Made by a program: the position numbers and the translations under genes. 64,000 bases of DNA from Rhodospirillaceae bacterium (GTDB taxonomy: Bacteria; Pseudomonadota; Alphaproteobacteria; SHVZ01): positions 21,236 to 85,235 of the forward strand of contig JAEULB010000030.1 of the NCBI GenBank assembly GCA_016792585.1, in the 5' to 3' direction. Shown in pieces: positions 8,839 through 15,862 of the stretch. Under the pieces are notes generated by a model, which had not been told where the DNA came from, searched no databases, and saw only the letters and a list, made by a program, of their open reading frames with translations. How positions within the stretch are numbered: the first letter of the stretch is position 1; each line of letters starts with the position of its first letter.

Positions 8839-9360
8839 ATGGGCCCACTTGTCCTTCGCCCGCTCGAGCATGAGCGCATTCGCCAGGCCTTTCCGCTGGT
8901 CCAGTCCGTGCTGCCCAGTACCAGCCTGCTGCGATGGACGGAGTTCGCCCGCGGCCAGATTCCTGAAGGCAAGGAACGGGCCGAGCGCGGCGTCGTCGTG
9001 GCCGAGAACCAGCCCGGCTACATCGTCGGCCTCTTCACGCATCAGACCCGGGACGAGCTGGCGCTGGGCAGAACCCTGGCGATCGGAAACCTGCTGGTCC
9101 CGGACTTTCCTGGACGGGAACAGGCGGTGGCCTACGTCATCGACGGCATCGAGGTAATGGCGAACCTTCGTGGCTGCGACGCGGTCACGGTCGACCTCGA
9201 CATCGCGTTCGCCGACGGCACGCCGACAAGCGGCTGGTCGCTGCCGATCTTCGAGCGAAGCAGCTTCCTTGCCATCGGCGCCAGCCAGTGTCGAAAACTC
9301 TTTCCGGCTCGGCGCCGGGGCTTCGCTCCCGTCATGCAGGATGAGCCGATGCGGCGCTAG
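8839..9360 (+). CDS. GNAT-like N-acetyltransferase-related protein
   Basis: 173-aa protein. The layout resembles GNAT acetyltransferases: LRPLEHERIRQAFPLVQSVL at the N terminus, a VVVAENQPGYIVGLF strand typical of the central sheet, then LAIGNLLVPDF and a helix carrying MANLRGCDAVTVDL. I see no well-formed R-x2-G-x-G/A acetyl-CoA loop, so activity is uncertain and the family call rests on fold-like pattern. The start at ATG 8839 is chosen because it begins the recognisable domain; no Shine-Dalgarno sequence precedes it. A perfect FNR box is centred 41.5 bases upstream. It lies divergent from usp and 110 bases before the FNR-family regulator. Confidence 0.62.
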   Translation: MGPLVLRPLEHERIRQAFPLVQSVLPSTSLLRWTEFARGQIPEGKERAERGVVVAENQPGYIVGLFTHQTRDELALGRTLAIGNLLVPDFPGREQAVAYVIDGIEVMANLRGCDAVTVDLDIAFADGTPTSGWSLPIFERSSFLAIGASQCRKLFPARRRGFAPVMQDEPMRR

Positions 9361-9470
9361 TCGCCGGCCGTGGCAATCGGTCGCGGTACCCGGTTACAAG
9401 ATTTCACCAACATTGGTTTGAGGCTGCACACATCCGGCGGGATGATGCGGCATCGTCCGGAGCGCGGTTC

Positions 9471-10208
9471 ATGTCCTGGTTCGCCGTCGAGACTCAAGAG
9501 CGGAACGTCAAGACAGGCCTCGTGCGGCCCTGCAGCGACTGCGCCGTTCGCGAATTTTCGGTCTGCGCGCCGCTGGACCCGGTCGAGCAGGTGCGGGTCA
9601 CCCAGATCATGTCTCAGGTCGAGGCTGCCGATGGCTCGACGATTTTCGGCGAGTCCGATCCGGCAGATCATGTGTTCAACATCACCACCGGCGCCGTGAA
9701 GGTCTACAAGCTGATGCCCGACGGAAGACGCGCGATCACCGGCTTCCTCTTTCCCGGCGACTTCCTCGGTCTGACCCATCGCGAATCCTACGCCTACAGC
9801 GCCGAGGCGATCTCGCCGACGAAGCTGTGCAAGTTCTCGCGCGCGAAGCTGGAGAAGCTTCTCGATGACATGCCGAAGCTCGAGCGCCGCCTGCTCGGCC
9901 TCGCTTCGCACGAGCTCGCCGCCGCCCAGGATCAGATGCTGCTTCTCGGCCGCAAGACGGCGAAGGAACGGCTCGCGTCCTTCCTCGTCCTGTTGTCGAA
10001 CGCCGCGCGGCGCCACGGCAAGCCGGGCAATCCCGTCGACCTGCCGATGGGCCGTAACGACATCGCCGACTATCTCGGCCTCACGATCGAGACCGTCAGC
10101 CGGACCTTCACGCAGCTCAAGCGCGACGGCACGATCCAACTCCTCGACGGCAACCGCGCCAAGCTGACAAACCTCGAAGACCTTCAGGAACTCGCCGGCG
10201 TCATGTGA
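9471..10208 (+). CDS. fnr: FNR-family oxygen-sensing transcription regulator (FnrN/FnrL type)
   Basis: 245-aa Crp/Fnr regulator. Cluster cysteines C21-x2-C24-x7-C32 plus C120 match the four ligands of the oxygen-labile 4Fe-4S cluster in FNR; the x7 spacing resembles alphaproteobacterial FnrN/FnrL. A cyclic-nucleotide-binding-like beta barrel (about 40-130) is followed by a dimer helix and an HTH with ETVSRTFTQLK. The E-x2-S-R residues in it are those that read TTGAT half-sites in FNR. Four such sites occur within 6 kb, before ccoN, usp, the gene ending at 10201 and the Cys-rich gene at 11041, so it probably controls this locus. Its 3' end overlaps the convergent small gene by 8 bases. No clear FNR box precedes the gene itself. 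Confidence 0.95.
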   Translation: MSWFAVETQERNVKTGLVRPCSDCAVREFSVCAPLDPVEQVRVTQIMSQVEAADGSTIFGESDPADHVFNITTGAVKVYKLMPDGRRAITGFLFPGDFLGLTHRESYAYSAEAISPTKLCKFSRAKLEKLLDDMPKLERRLLGLASHELAAAQDQMLLLGRKTAKERLASFLVLLSNAARRHGKPGNPVDLPMGRNDIADYLGLTIETVSRTFTQLKRDGTIQLLDGNRAKLTNLEDLQELAGVM

Positions 10209-10557
10209 CGCTCGCGATCCGGAAGGTGCGCTCGATCCCATCGTGCTCGGTGATCGAGATATACTCGCCGGCCCGGAACACATGGCTGTCGAGCCGAAAG
10301 ATCGGCTCGTCGTCGGAATCGTCTCCCGGCACGTAGGAGAACGCCCAGCGCCGGCCCGCCGTATGGATCAAGGTCCCTCGCTGCTCTTCCTCAGCGCCCC
10401 AGAAGCGCCTGACGGCGCAGAGGTCGCGCTCCTTGCGCCACGTCTCGACATCGAGATGACCGTCAGCCGTGAGGGGTGCCCGCAAGATATAGCCGTGGGA
10501 AGCGCTCCCATCGGGAAACTCCCTGCTGCGTGCAAGCTCCAGGCGGATGGTCTTCAT
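10201..10557 (-). CDS. Small FNR-box-controlled hypothetical protein (118 aa)
   Basis: 118-aa soluble, acidic protein starting MKTIRLELARSREFPDGSAS, with GYILRAPLTADGHLD, a central RDLCAVRRFWGAEEEQRG and a beta-rich end RWAFSYVPGDDSDDEPIFRL. There is no signal peptide or membrane segment and one cysteine. I do not recognise the family. Its ATG at 10557 follows GGAGACGAG, and a perfect FNR box is centred 61.5 bases upstream, the same spacing as for ccoN and usp. It overlaps the 3' end of fnr tail to tail. Regulation ties it to microaerobic life, and the compact beta-rich content would suit a small binding or adaptor protein. That last point is speculation. Confidence 0.82.
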   Translation of the reverse strand: MKTIRLELARSREFPDGSASHGYILRAPLTADGHLDVETWRKERDLCAVRRFWGAEEEQRGTLIHTAGRRWAFSYVPGDDSDDEPIFRLDSHVFRAGEYISITEHDGIERTFRIASVT

Positions 10558-10611
10558 GATCTCGTCTCCGTTATGTGAAACGGACAATGGGACGCCGCCC
10601 CCGCTTCGGCG

Positions 10612-10625
10612 TTGATGTGCATCAA
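10612..10625 (-). promoter_or_regulatory. Perfect FNR/FixK box upstream of the 118-aa gene
   Basis: TTGATGTGCATCAA, an exact TTGAT-N4-ATCAA palindrome, centred 61.5 bases before the ATG at 10557. A possible -10 element on the minus strand, CATTGT (10584-10589), falls where class II geometry predicts. It lies just outside the putative island end at 10675. Confidence 0.85.
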
Positions 10626-10674
10626 TCGCAAGAGATCGAAGCCGCGAGGGTGCCAATGCCTGAGAATCGCATGT

Positions 10675-10689
10675 TGGTGCCCGCTCCCG
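10675..10689 (+). repeat. Candidate distal attachment site (15-bp copy of tRNA-Leu 3' end)
   Basis: TGGTGCCCGCTCCCG, identical and in the same orientation as 15863-15877 at the tRNA-Leu 3' terminus. Identity stops on both sides: the next base is A here and G in the tRNA, and the preceding base is T here and C there. The copy includes the CCA end, discriminator, acceptor arm and the start of the T arm, the usual crossover segment for tRNA-targeting elements. Confidence 0.65.
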
Positions 10690-10729
10690 AGCGGACGCCT
10701 TCGCCTCGAACGTCGTGCCTATTGTGAAT

Positions 10730-10843
10730 AGCATCAAAGCGTCAGGCATCGGTACGCTTCCCGGCATCGTCGAGGCTCTCACCGCTCGCGGTGTCAGGAC
10801 GGCTCGTCGCGGGACATGGCATCCCGCGACGGTTCGGGACGTG
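10730..10843 (+). pseudogene. Remnant of a serine recombinase C-terminal region
   Basis: The reading frame here encodes [17 protein letters not shown] then [21 protein letters not shown]. This matches the conserved C-terminal pattern of large serine recombinases/resolvases (I-x-AxG-x3-L-x2-IA-x2-L-NARG-x-x-TARG-G-x-W-x-x-x-V). No catalytic N-terminal domain is present upstream and the frame departs from the family after the segment, so this is a fragment. It lies 41 bases inside the candidate attachment repeat at 10675. Serine recombinases do not usually target tRNA genes, so it need not be the enzyme that inserted the island. Confidence 0.5.
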
Positions 10844-10991
10844 AATTGGGATCGACGCTCGGGCGGTCGCCTTCCCGCGCCGCCGCACGACGCCAGCGGC
10901 CACACTTGGCACTATCCCGATCGGCAGCTTTTTGAGCGCCAACCCCGCGCATAAGGCGGTTATACTGCGTGCGCGTACAAGCGCGCCGCCA

Positions 10992-11005
10992 TTGATCTGC
11001 GTCAA
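10992..11005 (+). promoter_or_regulatory. FNR/FixK-type box upstream of Cys-rich exported protein
   Basis: TTGATCTGCGTCAA, one mismatch from TTGAT-N4-ATCAA. It lies inside the candidate island, 42.5 bases (centre) before the ATG at 11041. An alternative ATG at 11005 overlaps the last base of the box and would be excluded if the box acts as a promoter element. Confidence 0.65.
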
Positions 11006-11040
11006 TGACCTTCGCCGTCTGCTCGGCGAGATTGCAAAGG

Positions 11041-11535
11041 ATGATCCGGCAAGACGCTCACATCCGACTGCTCTGGAGGTCCCCGCACCGGCCGAGGAAT
11101 CGTGCTTTCAGATCCTTCGCGTCGATTGTCGCCGCCATTGCAACGGCGATCATCGTCCTGTTTGCCGGGGCCGAGGCCCATGCCTGCCGGAACGGCACCG
11201 CGCCGACTGTCTTTACGGCCGCCGACGAGGCGCAGACGGTCGCTGCGGCGTCGACAGTCATCGTTCGCGAGATTTCGCCCGAAAAGGATCTGCTCGGGTC
11301 ACCTGCCACGCGCGTCCTCTCCGAGAGGAGTGGACAGGGTCTCTGTTGCACATCACACGCACCGGGAACCGGCTGTTCGGGAGGCAACTGCGCTTCCTGC
11401 GTCACTGCAACCGTGCCGGCGGGAATTTCTTCCTATGTCCCTGAAACTCGGTCCGGATGCCCCTGGCCCAACGGCACCGACATTGTCGCGCTGAACTTCG
11501 GCGCGCTCTTCAGGCCACCGCGCCTCCACGCTTGA
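11041..11535 (+). CDS. Cys-rich exported hypothetical protein
   Basis: 164-aa product with a basic N region and a hydrophobic segment ending in LFAGAEAHA (about 30-48), a convincing signal peptide with cleavage before CRNGTAP. The mature part is short, with a cysteine cluster (GLCCTSHAPGTGCSGG, then NCASC) and an end reading ALFRPPRLHA. I do not recognise the family; the paired Cys and His residues would suit metal binding, which is inference. The start is uncertain: ATG 11041 is preferred because the upstream in-frame ATG at 11005 overlaps an FNR-type box, but neither start has a good Shine-Dalgarno site. It is the first gene inside the candidate island. Confidence 0.52.
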   Translation: MIRQDAHIRLLWRSPHRPRNRAFRSFASIVAAIATAIIVLFAGAEAHACRNGTAPTVFTAADEAQTVAAASTVIVREISPEKDLLGSPATRVLSERSGQGLCCTSHAPGTGCSGGNCASCVTATVPAGISSYVPETRSGCPWPNGTDIVALNFGALFRPPRLHA

Positions 11536-11687
11536 GAGACTGACGGGACCGGGAGCGACTCCGGGTTCCGTCGTCGCACCCGGAGCGACTAGCGCCTCTT
11601 CGCGGGCGCCGCCCGGCACCTCGTATCCCTTTCAACTCTTCGACTTGAAGGCGCCAGCTTTGCGTCTTCAGCCAAGCGGAGGGAACC

Positions 11688-12734
11688 ATGCATCGTCGCG
11701 ACCTGCTGACCGGCGCCTTGTGCGCCGCCACCTCTCTTCTCTTGCCCCTGTCGGCCGCCAAAGGCCGTGGATTCTCGGGCTACGTCTATACTGCCGACGA
11801 ACACGGAAACTCGATCAGCGCGATCGATCTGTCGACCTCTCGCGTGACGATCGTGCCTGTCGCAATATCGCCTCACAACATCCAGGTAAGCGCCGATGGC
11901 GCTCGTATCCTGGCCGTGGGCGAGCCCGCGAAGGACGGAGACCACGACCATGGTGCCGGAGATCACGCGGACAAGGCCGACGGCCGCCTCCTCGTCTTCG
12001 ATCCGAAGCGCCTGCGATCCGGGCCTATCGCAACAGTCCTGGTCGGGAAGCATCCCGCCCACGTGGTTCTCGACGGCGCTGGGAAGCGAGCCTTTGTGAC
12101 TCTAGCCGGAAGCGATGCCGTCGCCGTCGTCGATCTCGCTCGCGGGCGGGTCGCACGTCGCACCAGGACCGGCCGCTACCCGCATGGACTGCGCATCAGC
12201 CCCGATGGCCGCGAGATCTATGTGGCGAACGTCGAGGACGGCAGCGTCTCCGTCATCGACATCGCTTCCGGCATCGAGAGCGTCCGCATCCCTGTGGGCC
12301 GAGCGCCGGTGCAGGTCGGCTTCACGCCGGATGGCGCTCGCGTCTACGTCTCCCTTCGGGACGAGAACCGAATAGCGGCAATCGATACGGCAAGCAGAGC
12401 CGTTATCGGACGGATACCTGTCGGGCGGGGGCCGATCCAGGTTCACTCCACGCCGGACGGCCGCTTTGTCTACGTCGCCAATCAGGGAACCGATCTGGAG
12501 CCGGCGGACACAGTATCCGTCATAGACGTGTCGACGAACTCGGTCGTCGACACCATCCGGACCGGCGCCGGCGCGCACGGCGTCACCGTCAGCAGTGACG
12601 GTCGCTTCGTCTTCGTTACCAACATCGTCGAAAGTACGGTGACGGCAATCGATGCGGGGACCCGATCGGTCGTTGCGACATTCGCCGTCGGGAAAGGCCC
12701 GAACGGGATCAGCTTCCGGAGCAGCGCAGCCTGA
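11688..12734 (+). CDS. Exported YVTN-family beta-propeller protein
   Basis: 348-aa protein with a signal sequence starting MHRRDLLTGALCAATSLL, possibly a Tat type because of the twin arginine, then seven propeller-like repeats (roughly residues 30-345). Repeats carry YVTN-type blades such as PHGLRISPDGREIYVANVED and APVQVGFTPDGARVYVSL. The third blade has a His/Asp-rich insert, DGDHDHGAGDHADKADG (about 83-99), that could bind metal. Such periplasmic propellers act as interaction or binding scaffolds, sometimes in metal or nitrite metabolism; the ligand is unknown. GGAGGG precedes the ATG at good spacing. It lies in the candidate island, 57 bases before the Met-rich gene, probably the same transcript. 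Confidence 0.85.
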   Translation: MHRRDLLTGALCAATSLLLPLSAAKGRGFSGYVYTADEHGNSISAIDLSTSRVTIVPVAISPHNIQVSADGARILAVGEPAKDGDHDHGAGDHADKADGRLLVFDPKRLRSGPIATVLVGKHPAHVVLDGAGKRAFVTLAGSDAVAVVDLARGRVARRTRTGRYPHGLRISPDGREIYVANVEDGSVSVIDIASGIESVRIPVGRAPVQVGFTPDGARVYVSLRDENRIAAIDTASRAVIGRIPVGRGPIQVHSTPDGRFVYVANQGTDLEPADTVSVIDVSTNSVVDTIRTGAGAHGVTVSSDGRFVFVTNIVESTVTAIDAGTRSVVATFAVGKGPNGISFRSSAA

Positions 12735-12791
12735 AGAATGCGAAGAGCCCACGAACGTCGCCTTGTCCATCATAACCCAAGGAGATCACCA

Positions 12792-13343
12792 ATGCTTACA
12801 TTCACACGCATCCGTCGACTCGGCCTGACGACTGTGACGGCAACGCTGCTTTTCGGCGCCACACCCATCGCCATTGCCCACGCACAGATGCCGTCGGCGC
12901 CTGCGGCGTCTACTGTGCTGCCGCGGTCGACGGTCCTGTCGCTGCAGGAGGCGCTGAGCAAGCAGGGCGCCGTGATCAAGGTCGACGGCGTGCTGGGCAA
13001 CGAGACACGCGCCGCGATCCGGCAGTTCCAGTCTCAGCATCATCTCCCGGTCACCGGGGAGCCCGATCGGGCGACGCTCGACAAGCTGGGCGTCCTCGAT
13101 CGCAGCGGCGCGGCTCAGGCGCAGATGGCGCAGCCGCGCATGGCGATGCCCGGCCAGGCGACTCCTCAAGCTGGCGGTATGCAGGGCGGCATGATGCGCG
13201 GCGGGATGATGGGGGGCGAGATGATGAAGCATCACGAGATGATGCAGAAGCAGATGCAATCGATGATGTCGATGATGCAGGAGATGATGAAGCGAATGGA
13301 GGCGATGCAGTCCCAGATGCAGATGCATCCCAAGTCCAACTGA
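12792..13343 (+). CDS. Exported peptidoglycan-binding protein with Met/His-rich tail
   Basis: 183-aa protein. A signal peptide (MLTFTRIRRLGLTTVTATLL, cleavage near AHAQ) is followed by a PG_binding_1 fold (about 48-95: LSLQEALSKQGAVIKVDGVL, then RAAIRQFQSQHHLPVTGEPD). The rest is low-complexity and extremely rich in methionine with some histidine, for example GGMMRGGMMGGEMMKHHEMM. Met-rich segments of this kind in periplasmic proteins bind Cu(I) or Ag(I), so a wall-bound copper buffer is a reasonable guess. The start at ATG 12792 has AAGGAG at good spacing and begins the signal peptide. Position in the island beside a metal-like propeller and a DUF2933 remnant supports the idea. Confidence 0.85.
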   Translation: MLTFTRIRRLGLTTVTATLLFGATPIAIAHAQMPSAPAASTVLPRSTVLSLQEALSKQGAVIKVDGVLGNETRAAIRQFQSQHHLPVTGEPDRATLDKLGVLDRSGAAQAQMAQPRMAMPGQATPQAGGMQGGMMRGGMMGGEMMKHHEMMQKQMQSMMSMMQEMMKRMEAMQSQMQMHPKSN

Positions 13344-13416
13344 TGGCGATGACGCAGAGGCGGCGAGGAGATCTCGCCGCCTCCACGCCACTAATCGCTC
13401 TGTTGAGGAGCTCAGA

Positions 13417-13536
13417 ATGCACGAGCATCACGACACTCAAAGTGCGGAAACAACGTCAGGCAGTCTGTTCGGCTCGCGTGCCCGACTCGTGTTTCTTGGC
13501 TTCCTCGGTATCCGGGGAGTTTTTGATGCATCCTAG
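13417..13536 (+). pseudogene. Truncated DUF2933-like small membrane protein
   Basis: An ATG with GAGGAG ahead of it opens a 39-codon frame, MHEHHDTQSAETTSGSLFGS followed by RARLVFLGFLGIRGVFDAS and a TAG. The opening His-rich tail plus SRA-x-LVFL-x-FL is the start of DUF2933 proteins, 60-90 residue membrane proteins found in heavy-metal and copper loci. The frame stops in the middle of the first membrane segment, and no frame downstream restores the expected second half, so the gene appears broken by frameshift or deletion. The family call rests on about 20 residues. Confidence 0.42.
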
Positions 13537-13615
13537 CGGACAACGCGCACAGGCTGCTTGCCATTCGAACCGGCACCATGGCCCTCCGGCGGAAAGTCCC
13601 TCGGCGAGAAGCGCC

Positions 13616-14512
13616 ATGATCATTCGTCGCTCGAAGTCCTTCGCTAAGATTCTTCTCGCGGCTGCCCTGCTACTTCTCGCCGCACCGGATGCTCGCCCGC
13701 AATCCAAGACACCTCTCGCCGATCTGCTGCGTTCGACGCATATCCACGGGCTCGCGGTAGATCGCGCCGACGGTGGCCGCCTTCTCATCGCCACGCATCA
13801 CGGCCTGCACGCCTTGCGACTCGATACTGCAACGGTTGAACCGGTTTCGGAGTGGCGAGACGACTTCATGGGATTTACACCGCACCCAACCGACGCGATG
13901 AAGCTCTACGCCAGCGGGCACCCGGCACGAGGCGGCAATCTCGGCTTCATCTCCTCGATGGATGGCGGCCGGACATGGGCCGTGCTGTCGCAGGGCGTCG
14001 GCGGGCCGGTCGACTTTCATCAGATGGATGTCAGCAAGGCGGAACCGAGCACGATCTACGGCGTTCACGGCGGACTCCAGGTGAGCCGGGATGGAGGACG
14101 GAGCTGGCGCCGCGTCGGTCCGGCGCCGGAGGATCTGATCGACATCGCCGCATCTGCCACCAACGTGGAGCGTCTCTATGCCGCGACCCAGCAGGGAATC
14201 CTGCTCAGCGAGGATGGCGGCCGAAATTGGCGGACGGCCCACCCGCTGCGTCGACCGGTCAGCATGATCGAAGTGGGGGCGGACAAGTCGGTCTATGCAT
14301 TCGTGGTCGGCGGCGGCCTGCTTCGCACGGAAGAATCGTCCCTAAGCTGGCAAACCTTGAGCCGCGACTTCGGAGACCACTATCTTCTGCACCTCGCCGT
14401 TGCTCCACAGGATGCGTCACGCATGTATGCTTCGACGCATCGGAACGAGTTGCTGACCAGCAGCGATGGCGGCCGGACCTGGCAGCATCTGGGATCTCAA
14501 TCAAGTCGTTGA
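13616..14512 (+). CDS. Exported BNR/sialidase-like beta-propeller protein (F510_1955-like)
   Basis: 298-aa secreted protein. A signal peptide (MIIRRSKSFAKILLAAALLL, cleavage near ARPQ) precedes a propeller with repeated BNR/Asp-box motifs: SMDGGRTWAVL, SRDGGRSWRRV, SEDGGRNWRTA, SSDGGRTWQHL. HIHGLAVDRADGGRLLIATH at the start of the mature part is typical of F510_1955-type glycosyl-hydrolase-like proteins, which are frequent in metal-resistance neighbourhoods; no catalytic activity can be read from the sequence. The start at ATG 13616 is chosen because it begins the signal peptide, although the frame stays open to 13343. Last of the exported-protein group before the binding protein at 14549. 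Confidence 0.8.
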   Translation: MIIRRSKSFAKILLAAALLLLAAPDARPQSKTPLADLLRSTHIHGLAVDRADGGRLLIATHHGLHALRLDTATVEPVSEWRDDFMGFTPHPTDAMKLYASGHPARGGNLGFISSMDGGRTWAVLSQGVGGPVDFHQMDVSKAEPSTIYGVHGGLQVSRDGGRSWRRVGPAPEDLIDIAASATNVERLYAATQQGILLSEDGGRNWRTAHPLRRPVSMIEVGADKSVYAFVVGGGLLRTEESSLSWQTLSRDFGDHYLLHLAVAPQDASRMYASTHRNELLTSSDGGRTWQHLGSQSSR

Positions 14513-14548
14513 CCGTTAGGCAGGACCTCACAGCCGGAGGAAAGTGAC

Positions 14549-15646
14549 GTGAAAGCTCAATCGGTGGAGACGGCTATCTTGCGCCGGTCGAGGCGAGCGA
14601 GCACTTGCGGCGTGCGCGGGCGGCGCTGGACGGCTGGCGTCCCGTTGGCGACTCTGCTTGCTGCATGCCTCGCCGCTGGCTCGGGATACGCCCAGACGTC
14701 GCTCGTGGTCTTCAGCACATTGGACATCGAGCAGATCGAGCCGTTTCGCAAGGCCTTCGAGGCGGACAACCCCGACATCAAGGTCGTCCTGCAGCGGGAC
14801 TCGACCGGTGTCGTCGCGGCCCGGGTCATGGCAGAGAAGCTGAATCCGTCGGCGGACGCGATCTGGGGGCTCGCGGTCACCAACATGATCCCCCTCGATC
14901 GTGAGGGCGTCCTGATGCCTTATTCCCCCAAGGACCTGGAGAACATCAAGCCTAGCTTCCGTGACCCGAAGAACCCGCCCAGCTGGGTCGGCATGGACGG
15001 TTGGGCAAGCGCGATCTGCTTCAACACGGTTGAAGCCGCCAAGCAGACGCTTGAACGACCGATCTCGTGGTACGACCTGCATGACCCCAAGTACAAGGGT
15101 CGCATCGTCATGCCGCACCCCGCTTCATCCGGGACTGGATTCTTCGCTGTATCAGCTTGGATTCAGACGTTCGGTGAAGCGAAGGCTTGGGAGTTCATGG
15201 ACAAGCTTGATCAGAACATCGCGACCTACGTCCATTCGGGAACCCAACCATGCCGCATGGCCGGAACCGGCGAGTTCCCGATCGGGATCTCCTCGGAGGT
15301 CTCATATCTGAATGTGAAGGCCAGCGGCGCCCCGGTCGAAGTGCTGCTCATGAAAGAGGGGGGTGGCTGGGACATGGATGCCACGGCCATCATCAAGGGC
15401 GCAAGGAACGTCGATGCCGCCCGCCGACTCGCCGACTGGGCAGCCAGCCGGAAGGCGAACGAACTCTACGCGAGGCACCTCGGTATCGTCGCCGTGAAGG
15501 GGATCTCCACCACCCAGCCGAATTACCCTCCGGGAGTAGAAGCGTCCCTGATCAAAAACGACTTCGCCTGGGCGGCCGACAATCGAACCCGCATCCTCGC
15601 CGAGTGGCAGCGTCGATATGAGGGAAAGGCTGCGAAGCGGAATTGA
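14549..15646 (+). CDS. Putative 2-aminoethylphosphonate-type ABC substrate-binding protein
   Basis: 365-aa periplasmic binding protein. A long basic N region leads to a hydrophobic signal (about 28-48) ending SGYAQ. The mature start TSLVVFSTLDIEQIEPFRKA and the segment DSTGVVAARVMAEK resemble the iron/phosphonate class, closest by pattern to PhnS-like 2-aminoethylphosphonate binding proteins (typical length 340-370). Landmarks: DAIWGLAVTNMI, GWASAICFNT, SSGTGFFAVS. No permease or ATPase gene lies nearby, so it is an orphan that must share a transporter or bind for sensing. It is the last gene of the candidate island, ending 217 bases before the tRNA. Substrate is inference. Confidence 0.78.
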   Translation: MKAQSVETAILRRSRRASTCGVRGRRWTAGVPLATLLAACLAAGSGYAQTSLVVFSTLDIEQIEPFRKAFEADNPDIKVVLQRDSTGVVAARVMAEKLNPSADAIWGLAVTNMIPLDREGVLMPYSPKDLENIKPSFRDPKNPPSWVGMDGWASAICFNTVEAAKQTLERPISWYDLHDPKYKGRIVMPHPASSGTGFFAVSAWIQTFGEAKAWEFMDKLDQNIATYVHSGTQPCRMAGTGEFPIGISSEVSYLNVKASGAPVEVLLMKEGGGWDMDATAIIKGARNVDAARRLADWAASRKANELYARHLGIVAVKGISTTQPNYPPGVEASLIKNDFAWAADNRTRILAEWQRRYEGKAAKRN

Positions 15647-15655
15647 GGGACAAGA

Positions 15656-15672
15656 GTCCTTATCCTAAGGAC
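15656..15672 (+). other. Short perfect stem-loop after the binding-protein gene
   Basis: GTCCTTA-TCC-TAAGGAC forms a 7-bp stem with a 3-base loop, starting 10 bases after the stop codon at 15646. There is no T-run after it, so it is a weak candidate terminator or an mRNA 3'-end stabiliser. The rest of the gap to the tRNA (15673-15862) holds nothing else I can name. Confidence 0.35.
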
Positions 15673-15862
15673 CGTACCGTGACCCCAATCGTGTCGCTTC
15701 ATCCTCGGGGCGAGATCGCACGCAGCTGACTTTCGGCAGGTCGGCCCTTGAGCAAGCCAGCGTGAGACTCGCCTCTCTGCTCCCATCCTGCTTCCACGAG
15801 CATCATGGTCGTGGTCCGTTCGCAAGAACACGAGGAGGCTCTATCTTTTTGATTTAGTTAGC

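Noticed and set aside
11005..11040. Upstream ATG at 11005 as the start of the Cys-rich protein.
   Set aside because: It overlaps the last base of an FNR-type box; not excluded if the box is not functional.
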